Origin: Streptomyces sp. CNQ-509
Lineage (GTDB): Bacteria > Actinomycetota > Actinomycetes > Streptomycetales > Streptomycetaceae
Length of the DNA: 64,000 bases
Direction of reading: 5' to 3'
Assembly: GCF_001011035.1 (NCBI RefSeq)
Contig: NZ_CP011492.1
Location: 2,737,501 to 2,801,500, forward strand
The stretch's first letter is position 1. Each line of letters starts with the position of its first letter. Positions 17,027 through 25,849 of this stretch are shown piece after piece. The notes below the pieces were generated by a model that saw only the letters and a list, made by a program, of their open reading frames with translations, ran no database searches and had not been told where the DNA came from. Both the position numbers and the translations under genes were made by a program.

Positions 17027-18286
17027 TCAGTCTGCCGAGACGGTGACCTTGTCGTCGTTCTTGAGCTGCTCGAAGAGCTGCTTCGCCTTCGGCTCGTCCC
17101 ACTTCTGCACGGAGCCGAGACGCGGGTCGGTGCCGCCGGAGACGACCGGCAGGTTCATCGACTTGCCGTCGCCGCCCGAGACGCCCTTCATGGCCCAGAA
17201 CATCTGGGCGACGTTGAACAGGCTCATGTCCTTGTCGACGATGAGCGAGTCCAGGCCGGCGCCCATCGTCGGGTAGAGCTTGAACGGGTTCATGATCGTC
17301 GTGAACTTCGCCGACTCGCTGGCCAGCTTCGACAGCAGCTTCTGCTGGTTCTTCGTCCGGTCCAGGTCACCGCCCGGCAGCGCGTAGCGGTTGCGGACGA
17401 AGGCCAGCGCCTCGGCGCCGTCGAGGTCCTGGCAGCCCTTCTCGAAGTCGGCGCCGGAGTTCTTGTCCTTGACCGCCTCGTCGAAGCACATCTCGACGCC
17501 GCCGAGCTCGTCGACGATGTTGGCGAAGCCGCCGAAGCCGATCTCGGCGTAGTGGTCGATCTTCAGGCCGGTGTTGTACTCGACCGTGCGGACCAGCAGT
17601 TCCGGGCCCTCGATGGCATACGCGGCGTTGATCTTCTGCGTCTGCTCCGGGATGCGGTTGCCGGTCTCCGAGCCGGTGAACGACGGGATGGTGACCATCC
17701 AGTCGCGCGGGAGGCTGACCATCGTGTTCCCGTTGTCACCGGTGTGCAGGATCATCATCGAGTCGGTGCGCTTGCCCTCGACGGAGCCGGTGTGCAGTTC
17801 CTGCTGCCGCTCCTTGGACATGCCCTCGCGGCTGTCGGAGCCGACGATGAGGTAGTTCGTGCCGTCCTGGTCGCCGGGCCGGTCCTCGACCTTGCTGAGG
17901 TCCACCTCGCGGCGCAGCTTGGAGTCCGCCCAGAAGTACGTGACGACGGGCACGACTATGAGGATGACGAGCGCCACGATGGCGCCGATCTTGATCCGCT
18001 TGCGCCAGTTCGGCGGCGGCTTCCCGTAGCCGCCGGCCTGACGGCCGCCGCCGTCGTCATCGTACGGTCCCGAGGGGTCGCCGCCGCCGCTGCGGTAGAC
18101 CTGCCCCTCGTTGTAACCGTCGCCGTACGCACCGTGGCCGTCGTCGTAGCCCCGGGATCGCTGCGGCGGCACCCCGCCGCCGCCCACGACGGGCATGACG
18201 CGGTGGGGCTCCGGATCGGACGCGCGGCTGCCGCGCCCGTACCGGTCCCTGCTGTCTGCAGTCCAACCCTCGGGCCAGTCACTCAT
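17027..18286 (-). CDS. LytR-CpsA-Psr (LCP) family protein 1
   Basis: LCP enzymes transfer polyprenyl-phosphate-linked glycopolymers onto peptidoglycan outside the membrane. This 419-residue member has a disordered Gly/Tyr/Asp-rich cytosolic N-terminus (1-95), one TM (97-119), then an LCP domain: NYLIVGSDSREGM, RTDSMMILH, MVSLPRDWMV, LAFVRNRYALPGGDLDR. The catalytic Asp/Arg set is present. There is no C-terminal LytR_C domain. The start MSDWPEGW lacks a clear ribosome site. It diverges from a thioesterase 107 bp away. Confidence 0.92.
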   Translation of the reverse strand: MSDWPEGWTADSRDRYGRGSRASDPEPHRVMPVVGGGGVPPQRSRGYDDGHGAYGDGYNEGQVYRSGGGDPSGPYDDDGGGRQAGGYGKPPPNWRKRIKIGAIVALVILIVVPVVTYFWADSKLRREVDLSKVEDRPGDQDGTNYLIVGSDSREGMSKERQQELHTGSVEGKRTDSMMILHTGDNGNTMVSLPRDWMVTIPSFTGSETGNRIPEQTQKINAAYAIEGPELLVRTVEYNTGLKIDHYAEIGFGGFANIVDELGGVEMCFDEAVKDKNSGADFEKGCQDLDGAEALAFVRNRYALPGGDLDRTKNQQKLLSKLASESAKFTTIMNPFKLYPTMGAGLDSLIVDKDMSLFNVAQMFWAMKGVSGGDGKSMNLPVVSGGTDPRLGSVQKWDEPKAKQLFEQLKNDDKVTVSAD

Positions 18287-18393
18287 GCGGGAAGTGTGCC
18301 CTGCCCGCCGTGCCGACCTGAAGGGGGGTTCTGAATCGGACCGGGCTTGTAGCGGTTCTGATGCAAAGCGGCGCGCCGCATACAGTGACACAC

Positions 18394-18924
18394 ATGAACG
18401 ATCAGGCGCGGCCGGCGGCAGGCGAGGCGAAACCCACCTCGGCCTCCCGCACCACGTTGTCGTCCATCATGACGGCGAACGACGCGAACCTCCTCGGCAC
18501 CGTGCACGGCGGCGTGATCATGAAGCTGGTCGACGACGTGGCGGGGGCCGTCGCGGGGCGCCACTCGGGCGGGCCCGCGGTGACGGCGTCGATGGACGAG
18601 ATGGTGTTCCTGGAGCCGGTGCGGATCGGGGACCTGGTGCACGTCCTGGCGCAGGTCAACTGGACGGGGCGGACCTCGATGGAGGTCGGGGTGCGGGTGA
18701 TGGCGGAGCGGTGGAACGAGTCGACGCCGGCGAAGCAGGTCGCGAGCGCGTACCTGGTCTTCGCCGCGGTCGACGACCAGGGCCGCCCGCGCCCGGTGCC
18801 GGCGGTCGCGCCGGAGACGGAGCGCGACGAGCGGCGCTGCCAGGAGGCGCAGATCCGGCGCACGCACCGGCTGGCCCGCCGCCGTGCGATCAAGAACCTC
18901 CGCGCCCGCAGCGAACCCGCCTGA
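18394..18924 (+). CDS. Hotdog-fold acyl-CoA thioesterase
   Basis: A 176-residue cytosolic single-hotdog thioesterase of the YciA/BFIT-like group. NLLGTVHGGVIMKLVDDVAGAVA is the hallmark region: the Asn-x5-HGG stretch and the Asp of LVDDVAG form the active site (about residues 30-50). A C-terminal basic tail (RRTHRLARRRAIKNLRAR) extends beyond the fold. Starts at the second in-frame ATG (MNDQARP). Substrate unknown. It converges with LCP protein 2 across a 227-bp spacer that holds small hairpins only. Confidence 0.85.
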   Translation: MNDQARPAAGEAKPTSASRTTLSSIMTANDANLLGTVHGGVIMKLVDDVAGAVAGRHSGGPAVTASMDEMVFLEPVRIGDLVHVLAQVNWTGRTSMEVGVRVMAERWNESTPAKQVASAYLVFAAVDDQGRPRPVPAVAPETERDERRCQEAQIRRTHRLARRRAIKNLRARSEPA

Positions 18925-19151
18925 CCGCGGTCGGGCGGCGGGGTACGCCCGGCCCACCGCCGGGTGGGAGCCTCACCGCGACGTCGCCCGTGCCGGGCAG
19001 GGCTGCTCGAAGCACGCCGGGGGATTCACGCGCGTTCCGGGGCGTACGCCGGCCCGGGGGTGGCGACCGCCTACGCCCCTGTACCGCGTGCTGCTGTCGG
19101 CCCCGTCTGCGCAGGCGACCGCGCGCCGCCCCGCCGTCCCCGCGGGCGGCG

Positions 19152-20597
19152 TCACGTGCAGAGGACCTCGTCTCCCGTGACCGCCGACCAGACGTCCGCG
19201 CCGTCCAGGACCGGGTCCGCGGGCCGCACCCGGTGCACCTTCTCGTGGTCGTCGCCCAGCGTGACCGCCATGAGCGCACCGTGGCCGCGTTCCGGTACCA
19301 GCTTCGCGTGCGGGAGGGCGGCCGCCAGGGAGCGGGCGGAGCGGTCCCACTCCGGGTCGTAGGTGATGACCGTGCGGTCCGTCCGCGCCGCCGTCGCGGG
19401 CGCCCCGGTGGTGTCGAAGCCGGTGCGGGCCAGCGAGCGGTCCACCCGGCCGCCGAGGCCGTCCTCCCCCGTGCCGTTCGCCACCTGGACCCGGACCTGC
19501 TCCGGCGGCACCTCCACCGGCGTCGCCCTGCCCTGTCCCTTGCCCTGCCCCTTCCCCTGTCCCTTCCTGCCGTCCGGGCCCCCGCCACGCGCCTTGAGCG
19601 GTCTGTCCTCGCGCAGCCTGTCGAAGAGCCGCCTGGCCCGTTCCTCGTCCCACCTGACCGTCGTACCGAGCCCCGGCACCTCGTAGTCCATGTCCGCCAC
19701 CGGCACGGTCGCGAACTCCGACGACCCCGGCGAGAACCCGTGCAGCGCCTTGCCCAGCGAGAACACCGCGCCGGTGTCAAGTGCCGCGTCCGTACGCACC
19801 GAGCCCAGGAGCGTCGAGCCGACCTCGCGGAAGCGCAGCGGGTTCATCAGGCCGCTGGTGCCGGTGAGCTTGTCGATCACGGCGGCCAGGAAGCGCTGCT
19901 GGCGCTTCATCCGCCCCATGTCGGACGCGCCGTCCAGATGCCGGGCGCGTACGTACGCCAGCGCCTCGCCGCCGTCGAGGCTGCTGGTGCCCGCGGGCAG
20001 GTCCAGACCGGAGTACTTGTCGCGCAGCGGGCGCTGCGTGCACACCTGCACGCCCCCGACCACGTCCACCGTCTTCATGAAGGCCGCGAAGTCGATCTCC
20101 ACGTAGTGGTCGATGTGCACCCCGGACAGCTTCTCCACGGCCCGTACGGTCAGCGGCGGACCGCCGTGCGTGTACGCGGCGTTGACCTTCGCGGCGTGCG
20201 CGGTGCGCCGCTCGCCGAGGGCGCGGTTGGTGTGCGGCGGCAGCTCGACGTAGCTGTCGCGCGGGATGCTGACCACGCTCGCGCGCTCGCGGTCCTTCGA
20301 CAGGTGGACGAGCATCAGCGCGTCCGTACAGTTGCACGGCTCCCCGCCGAGGCGGTACTTGCGCCGGTCCTCCTCGCTCACGCTGTCGCGCCGGTCGACG
20401 CCGGCGACGAGGAAGGTGAGTCCGTGGCCCTCCCGGGGGCGGTCGGAGATGCCGCCGAAGGCGTCGACCCTGTCGATACCGGAGCCGATGGAGCTGAGCA
20501 GGAAGTACCCGGCCCCACCGGTCGCCAGCAGCAGGAGGGAGAGTGCGGTGGCGATCCGCAGACCCCAGCGCGGGCGCTTCACTGACGGGGCTGGCAC
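19152..20597 (-). CDS. LCP family protein 2 with LytR_C domain
   Basis: A 481-residue LCP protein: TM at 11-34, LCP domain (LTFLVAGVDRRD, CTDALMLVHL, SVVSIPRDSYVEL, ALAYVRARHLDGASDMGR), a linker with a KGQG tandem repeat (about residues 370-382), and a LytR_C domain (VRVQVANGTGEDGLGGRV onward). The GTG start at 20597 is chosen because GGAGGT lies 9 nt upstream and it sets a short N-terminus before the TM; longer in-frame starts at 20651 and 20747 lack sites. Presumed wall glycopolymer ligase. Confidence 0.9.
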   Translation of the reverse strand: MPAPSVKRPRWGLRIATALSLLLLATGGAGYFLLSSIGSGIDRVDAFGGISDRPREGHGLTFLVAGVDRRDSVSEEDRRKYRLGGEPCNCTDALMLVHLSKDRERASVVSIPRDSYVELPPHTNRALGERRTAHAAKVNAAYTHGGPPLTVRAVEKLSGVHIDHYVEIDFAAFMKTVDVVGGVQVCTQRPLRDKYSGLDLPAGTSSLDGGEALAYVRARHLDGASDMGRMKRQQRFLAAVIDKLTGTSGLMNPLRFREVGSTLLGSVRTDAALDTGAVFSLGKALHGFSPGSSEFATVPVADMDYEVPGLGTTVRWDEERARRLFDRLREDRPLKARGGGPDGRKGQGKGQGKGQGRATPVEVPPEQVRVQVANGTGEDGLGGRVDRSLARTGFDTTGAPATAARTDRTVITYDPEWDRSARSLAAALPHAKLVPERGHGALMAVTLGDDHEKVHRVRPADPVLDGADVWSAVTGDEVLCT

Positions 20598-20818
20598 GGT
20601 GTGGGGACCTCCACGGGGCTCGGATACGGGCGTCGTCCGCCGCGCGCACATGCGTGCAGGGGCGCGTCTGTGCCTGGGCGGCAGCACGGCGGCACGGGCA
20701 CGGACCCGACCACGGTAGGGACGCAGGCGCCGTCCTTCCCCGCACACGCCGTCCGTACGCTTAACGCCACCCTGCGGGCACGCCCCGATCCCCCGTTCGC
20801 GGTAACCTGAGCGGCGCC

Positions 20819-21850
20819 ATGAACGACTTTGCGACTCCCCCCGCGGTCTCCGTGATCATGCCGGTGCTCAACGAGGAGCGGCACCTCCGTGAGGCGGTGC
20901 GGCACATCCTGGAGCAGGACTACGAGGGCGAGCTGGAGGTCGTCATCGCCCTCGGCCCGTCCACGGACGGCACCGACGCCATCGCCGCCGAGCTGGTCCG
21001 CGAGACCGCCGACGGCGCGCGCTGCCGGGTGCAGACGGTGCCGAACCCCACGGGCCGTACGCCCGCCGGGCTCAACGCCGCCATCGCGGCCTCCTCGCAC
21101 CCCGTCGTCGTCCGCGTCGACGGCCACGGCATGCTCTCCCCCGGCTACATCTCCACCGCCGTCCGGCTGCTGGCCGAGACCGGCGCGCAGAACGTCGGCG
21201 GCATCATGCACGCCGAGGGCGAGACGAGCTGGGAGCAGGCCGTCGCCGCGGCGATGACCGCGCGCATCGGGGTGGGCAACGCCGCGTTCCACACCGGCGG
21301 CGAGGCGGGGCCCGCGGACACCGTGTACCTCGGTGTCTTCCGCCGGGAGGCGCTGGAGCAGCAGGGCGGGTACAACGAGGAGTTCATCCGCGCGCAGGAC
21401 TGGGAGCTGAACTTCCGGATCCGCTCGGCCGGCGGGGCGGTCTGGTTCTCGCCGGAGCTGCGGGTCTCGTACCGGCCGCGGCCGAACCTGCGGGCACTGG
21501 CCAAGCAGTACAAGGACTACGGCCGCTGGCGCCGCGTCGTCGCGCGGTACCACAAGGGTTCGATCAACCCGCGCTATCTCGCGCCGCCCGCCGCCCTCGC
21601 CGGCATCGTCGCGGGCGTGCTGGTCACCCCGCTGACACCGCTGGGGCTGGCGATTCCACTCGCGTACGCCGTGGGGATCGCGGCCGGCTCGGTGCCCGCG
21701 GGGCGCGGTCTGCCGGCACGCGCGCGTGTGCAGATCCCGGTGGCGCTGGCCACGATGCACATGTCGTGGGGCTGGGGGTTCCTCACCAGCCCGCGGTCGC
21801 TGGCGCAGAAGGTGATCGCCAGCCGCCGCCCCGCGGTCACGGCGGGCTGA
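20819..21850 (+). CDS. GT2 family glycosyltransferase with membrane C-terminus
   Basis: A 343-residue transferase. The GT-A domain (1-240) shows VSVIMPVLNEERHLREAV, an ALGPSTDGT loop and RVDGHG (the DxD-like metal site), then an ED-type AQDWELNFRIRSAGG acceptor motif. Two or three hydrophobic segments near 260-320 suggest membrane attachment. It resembles succinoglycan/ExoA-type transferases. It lies divergent from LCP protein 2 and converges on LCP protein 3, so it probably makes part of a wall polymer; that is inference. Confidence 0.85.
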   Translation: MNDFATPPAVSVIMPVLNEERHLREAVRHILEQDYEGELEVVIALGPSTDGTDAIAAELVRETADGARCRVQTVPNPTGRTPAGLNAAIAASSHPVVVRVDGHGMLSPGYISTAVRLLAETGAQNVGGIMHAEGETSWEQAVAAAMTARIGVGNAAFHTGGEAGPADTVYLGVFRREALEQQGGYNEEFIRAQDWELNFRIRSAGGAVWFSPELRVSYRPRPNLRALAKQYKDYGRWRRVVARYHKGSINPRYLAPPAALAGIVAGVLVTPLTPLGLAIPLAYAVGIAAGSVPAGRGLPARARVQIPVALATMHMSWGWGFLTSPRSLAQKVIASRRPAVTAG

Positions 21851-21882
21851 CCTCCGGCCGCCTTCGCCGCGGGCTTCCGTAC

Positions 21883-21908
21883 GGCCCCGCCCGCACGCGC
21901 GCGGGGCC
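21883..21908. terminator. Hairpin between converging GT2 and LCP 3 genes
   Basis: GGCCCCGC (21883-21890) and GCGGGGCC (21901-21908) form an 8-bp stem with a 10-nt loop, 6 bp before the LCP 3 stop. Confidence 0.5.
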
Positions 21909-21914
21909 GCGGCA

Positions 21915-23660
21915 TCACCAGGTGTAGGACGGATTGACGTCCATGCACGCCTTCTTGTCGCTGCCCGCCAGCGGGTTGGAGCTCTCCGGCGCCTTCTCGG
22001 GCCCCGCCTCCTCGCCGTCGTCGGCGTCGCCGCCGGCGTCCGGCGGATAGGCGTTGCCCTCCCGCCAGTCGGCGCCGACCACCAGCGTCACCCCGTCGAC
22101 GCCGCTGGACTCCTTCACCGCCCGGTCCGGCAGCCCGAGCGCCTTGGCCACCGCCAGGGCGTTCGCGTGCTGCTCCTCTGTCGCGTACGAGACGGTGGTG
22201 TCCGCCTGCGACTTGGGCGTGGCGTCCGTGGCGGCCTGGGTGAAGCCGTCCTCGGCGAGCACCCCGGCGATGTCGCCGGCCCGCCCGGTGACCGGGGCGT
22301 ACATGGTGGTGCCCGTGCCGTTCTGGACGAGGACGGGGATGTCCGCCTTCGGCTCGGCCTGGGCGACGAGGTCGTCCGGCTTCTTCTTCTTGGGCTTGTC
22401 CTTGCCGTCGAAGGCGACGTCGTTGCGGATCATGGACCAGATCTGCGGCGCGTCCTCCTCGTTGGGTACGACGTGCGCGTTGTTCTGCGGGTCCGGCACC
22501 CACGGCATCGTGGTCATGGTGATGCGCTCGGGCGGCACCCGCTTGATGTCGTTCCCGAGGTCGTAGAGCTTCTTCAGGTCGCCCAGGCCGTCGTCGACGG
22601 TGAGCGCGTTGGTCGCCGCCTCGGCGAGGCGGCGCAGCTTGCCGGGGTCGGAGAGCTTGGCGCCCTCCTTGAGCTGGCGGGCCATCGAGTTCATGTACTG
22701 GTGCTGCGCGTGCGTACGCCCGATGTCGCTGCCGTCCTCGAAGCCGTGCCGGGTGCGCAGCCACTGCAGCGCCTGCTCGCCCTTGATGGTCGTCTCGCCC
22801 TCTTCGAGGCGCAGCCCGGAGTCGTCGTCGTAGACGTTGTCCCGTACGCAGACGGGGACGCCGCCCACCGCGTCGGCCATGCTCACCACGCCGGCGAAGT
22901 CGATCATCATGAAGTGGTCGATGGAGACGCCGGTCAGGGCCTCCCAGGCGGCGACGGTGCAGCCGGGACCGCCGTTCTGGAGGCTGGTGTTGATGGTCTG
23001 GGACGTGGTCTCCGGGTAGACCGTGCCGTCGTCGGGGTCGGTGCACTCCGGAATCGTCACCCGGGTGTCGCGCGGGACGGAGACGACGGACATGTTGCTG
23101 CGGTCCGCGGAGACGTGGAGCAGCATCTGCACGTCGGCGAGCGGCTTGCGGCCGCGGTCGGCGCGGGAGCCGCCGAGGCGGACGTTCTCGTCGGAGTTCC
23201 GGCTGTCGGACCCCAGGAGCAGAATGTCCAGCGGGGTCTGGCCGTCCGCGTTGGGCTGCTTCTCGTCGAGCTTGTTCTTGCCGAGGTTGAGGCGGTCCTT
23301 CTCCAGGTTGTTGTTCAGGTCGCGGTAGTAGAGGTAGCCCGCAGCCGCGGTGCCGAGTATGAGGAAGGCGACGATGCCGAAGAACCAGCGGGCGATACGC
23401 ATCCCGCGGCGGCGCCGCGGCGGTGGCGGTCCGCCGTCCCCGGGGCCTTCCGCGTGGCTCCCGGGGTGGGCGCCGGGGCCCGGTCCTTCGCGGCCGTCGT
23501 CGTCGTGCGGGTCGTGGTCGCCGGTGTGACGCGCGTAGCCGCGCTGCCGCGGCATGCCCGGCGCGCCCGCGTCTTCGTACAGAGAGTCGTCCCAGCCGAG
23601 CTCGCCGGCTCTGTCGGGTCGACCGTCTGCTCCGCTACCGCGGACATTGCTGCGGCGCAT
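21915..23660 (-). CDS. LCP family protein 3 with LytR_C domain
   Basis: A 581-residue LCP protein. A disordered, Asp/His/Pro-rich N-terminus (1-85) precedes a TM (90-112). The LCP domain has LDILLLGSDSRNSDE, ADVQMLLHVSADRSN, VVSVPRDTRVTIPEC and LQWLRTRHGFEDGSDIGR. LytR_C follows (about 440-545; VLVQNGTGTTMYAPVTGRAG), then a short acidic tail with two Cys in the protein's last part (KACMDVNPSYTW). The gene lies 51 bp downstream of LCP 4 in the same direction, probably co-transcribed. Confidence 0.92.
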   Translation of the reverse strand: MRRSNVRGSGADGRPDRAGELGWDDSLYEDAGAPGMPRQRGYARHTGDHDPHDDDGREGPGPGAHPGSHAEGPGDGGPPPPRRRRGMRIARWFFGIVAFLILGTAAAGYLYYRDLNNNLEKDRLNLGKNKLDEKQPNADGQTPLDILLLGSDSRNSDENVRLGGSRADRGRKPLADVQMLLHVSADRSNMSVVSVPRDTRVTIPECTDPDDGTVYPETTSQTINTSLQNGGPGCTVAAWEALTGVSIDHFMMIDFAGVVSMADAVGGVPVCVRDNVYDDDSGLRLEEGETTIKGEQALQWLRTRHGFEDGSDIGRTHAQHQYMNSMARQLKEGAKLSDPGKLRRLAEAATNALTVDDGLGDLKKLYDLGNDIKRVPPERITMTTMPWVPDPQNNAHVVPNEEDAPQIWSMIRNDVAFDGKDKPKKKKPDDLVAQAEPKADIPVLVQNGTGTTMYAPVTGRAGDIAGVLAEDGFTQAATDATPKSQADTTVSYATEEQHANALAVAKALGLPDRAVKESSGVDGVTLVVGADWREGNAYPPDAGGDADDGEEAGPEKAPESSNPLAGSDKKACMDVNPSYTW

Positions 23661-23711
23661 GGGGCCTCCTGGTCGATCGCGGACGTGCGGTGTCCAGTCC
23701 GCACGTACGCC

Positions 23712-25628
23712 TCACTTCGCACAGACGTTCTTGTCTCCGGCCTTGACGTTCTGCACCCCGTCCGGCGCCTTGTCGGGCGCCTCGACCGGGGTGCCCGGTG
23801 CAGCGAAGTCCTCGCCGAGCGTGAGCGTCATGGTTCCCCCGGCCCCCGCGTTCTCCCCCGTCTTCTTCATGGCCGACTTCGGCAGCCCCATCATGTCGGC
23901 GAGCCGTGCGGCCTGTTCGGCCTGGTCAGGACCGTACTCAAGCCGGGTCTCCGGCTGGAGATCCGGCGTGTTGCCGGCCTCGGCGGCGTAGCCCGCGCCC
24001 TCGTCGAGAAGCCACCCGGCGGTGGCCGACGCCATGCCGGACTCCCCGCCGCCGTTGACGACGTCGACCCTCACCTCCCCGGGCTCCGACTTCTTCACCG
24101 GCTTGTCCTTCTTGCCCTTCTTCGCCCCGTCGAACGGCTTGTCCGCGGCCAGCAGTTTGAAGAGCGGCTTCGCCTTGGCCTCATCCATGAGGACTGTTGC
24201 GTCGTCCTCAGGGTTGTCCAGGACGGGCAAAGTCGCGAAAGTAATGTCGTCCTGGGGGACCTTCTTGAGGTCGTTGGCCAGGTCCATGAGCTTCTTCGCG
24301 CTGCCGATGCCGGAGTCGACGGTGAGCGCCTTGGTGGCGGCGTCGGCCAGGTCGTACATCTTCTTCGGATTGCTCAGCGAGCCGCCGGACTTCATCTTGC
24401 GGATGAGCGAGCTGAGGAACTGCTGCTGGAGTTCGATCCGGCTCAGGTCGCTGCCGAAGCCGACCGAGTAGCGGGTGCGGACGAAGGCGAGCGCCTCCTC
24501 GCCCTCGACCGTGTGCCGGCCGGCGGGGAGGTTGAGCTTCGACTTGGGGTCGTTGATGTCCTCGGCGAGGCACACCTCGACGCCGCCGACCGCGCTGGAC
24601 AGGTCCTTGACGGCGTTGAAGTCCGCGAGGATGAAGTGGTTGACGTCCAGCCCGGTCAGTTGCTCGACGGTCTTCCAGGTGCAGCCGGGGTCGCGGCCGA
24701 ACTGGCCGAGGCTCTCGTTGAACTTGGTCTCGTACGTCCCCGGGATGGTCTTCCAGCTCCCGTCCTCCTGCTTGGTCTTGCAGTCCGGGATGTCGGTGAT
24801 CATGTCCCGCGGGATGCTCATCGCGGTGGCGTTGGTGCGGTCCTCGGAGACGTGGAACAGCAGCGTGGTGTCGGCGTGGCCGGGGCTGTTCATGTCGCCG
24901 TAGCCGTCGTTGCCCTTGCCGGTGCGCTTGTCCGTGCCCATCACGAGGATGTTGACGGGGCCGTCGATGACCGCCGCGTGATCCTCGCCGGCGACCTCGA
25001 CCTTGTCTATGTTCCCGTTGAGCTTGCGGTAGATGAGGAACGCCGCGGTGCCGACGGCGAAGAGCACGACCGCGAGGCCGCCGGCGACCCAGATCAGCGC
25101 CTTCTTCTTCTTGCTCTTACGGGGCTTGGGGCGGCGGCGGCTGCGCGGCCCGTCCCCGTCCGGCCCCGAGCCGCCCGCACCGCCGGAGCCGCCGGCCGCG
25201 CCGCGACGGCGCTGGGACGGCAGGCGGGGCTCCTGAAGGCTCTCCGGGGCTTCCGCGGGCGACGCGTGGGACTGGTGCCTGTCGCCGGGCCGGGGCGGGC
25301 CGCCGGTATGCGGCTGGCCGGGCTGCGGCGGGCCCGGGTGCGGCTGGGCGTGCGGCGGTTGCGCGTGCTGCGGGCCCGGGGCGGCCTGGCCGTGCGAGGG
25401 CTGCCCGCTCTGCTGCGGGATGTACTGCTGCGGCTGCTGAGGCGGGCCGCCGTACCCGTGCGGGGCGTGACCGTGCGGACCCGGTGCGTGGTGGCCGTGG
25501 GGCTGGGGCGCCTGTCTGCCCGGGATCTGCGGGTCGAGACGCAGCTCGTAGCTGCCGGTCTCGGGATTGAACACCCACTGATCGGCGGGGTCGACCTCGC
25601 CGGCGTGTCCACGGCCTCGCCCATCCAC
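23712..25628 (-). CDS. LCP family protein 4 with LytR_C domain
   Basis: A 638-residue LCP protein. The N-terminal 165 residues are a long Pro/His/Gln/Gly-rich cytosolic stretch that begins with a short ordered element (DQWVFNPETGSYELRLD), followed by a basic run and a TM (about 172-198). The LCP domain shows VNILVMGTDKRTGKGN, HADTTLLFHVSEDR, MSIPRDMITDIPDC and LAFVRTRYSVGFGSDLSR; LytR_C covers about 500-600 (VRVDVVNGGGESGMASATAG). Its TM-proximal cytosolic arm is much longer than the others, suggesting a docking or regulatory role. Confidence 0.92.
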   Translation of the reverse strand: MDGRGRGHAGEVDPADQWVFNPETGSYELRLDPQIPGRQAPQPHGHHAPGPHGHAPHGYGGPPQQPQQYIPQQSGQPSHGQAAPGPQHAQPPHAQPHPGPPQPGQPHTGGPPRPGDRHQSHASPAEAPESLQEPRLPSQRRRGAAGGSGGAGGSGPDGDGPRSRRRPKPRKSKKKKALIWVAGGLAVVLFAVGTAAFLIYRKLNGNIDKVEVAGEDHAAVIDGPVNILVMGTDKRTGKGNDGYGDMNSPGHADTTLLFHVSEDRTNATAMSIPRDMITDIPDCKTKQEDGSWKTIPGTYETKFNESLGQFGRDPGCTWKTVEQLTGLDVNHFILADFNAVKDLSSAVGGVEVCLAEDINDPKSKLNLPAGRHTVEGEEALAFVRTRYSVGFGSDLSRIELQQQFLSSLIRKMKSGGSLSNPKKMYDLADAATKALTVDSGIGSAKKLMDLANDLKKVPQDDITFATLPVLDNPEDDATVLMDEAKAKPLFKLLAADKPFDGAKKGKKDKPVKKSEPGEVRVDVVNGGGESGMASATAGWLLDEGAGYAAEAGNTPDLQPETRLEYGPDQAEQAARLADMMGLPKSAMKKTGENAGAGGTMTLTLGEDFAAPGTPVEAPDKAPDGVQNVKAGDKNVCAK

Positions 25629-25849
25629 GGTCGCTTGGGTTCCTCACATCGCTCGGTCAGCGCCTCCCCCTGCCGGCGCCGGACTTCCTGCCATACGCTC
25701 GACGACCGCCTGTCAGGCGGCCGGTCGGCTCACACTAGCCGCCTCTTTCGACGACTGGCGACGCCCGTGACAAATTCCACGCACTCGTAACAGGACATCC
25801 CGCGCATCCCCTCCATACACCGTGCCCCCCTTGTGCGCGTTGATCCGCT

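Noticed and set aside
22167..25790. A 1207-codon open frame on the plus strand across the LCP 3 and LCP 4 genes
   Set aside because: It is antisense to two well-supported LCP genes, spans their boundary, and its translation is Val/Leu/Gly-biased shadow sequence.
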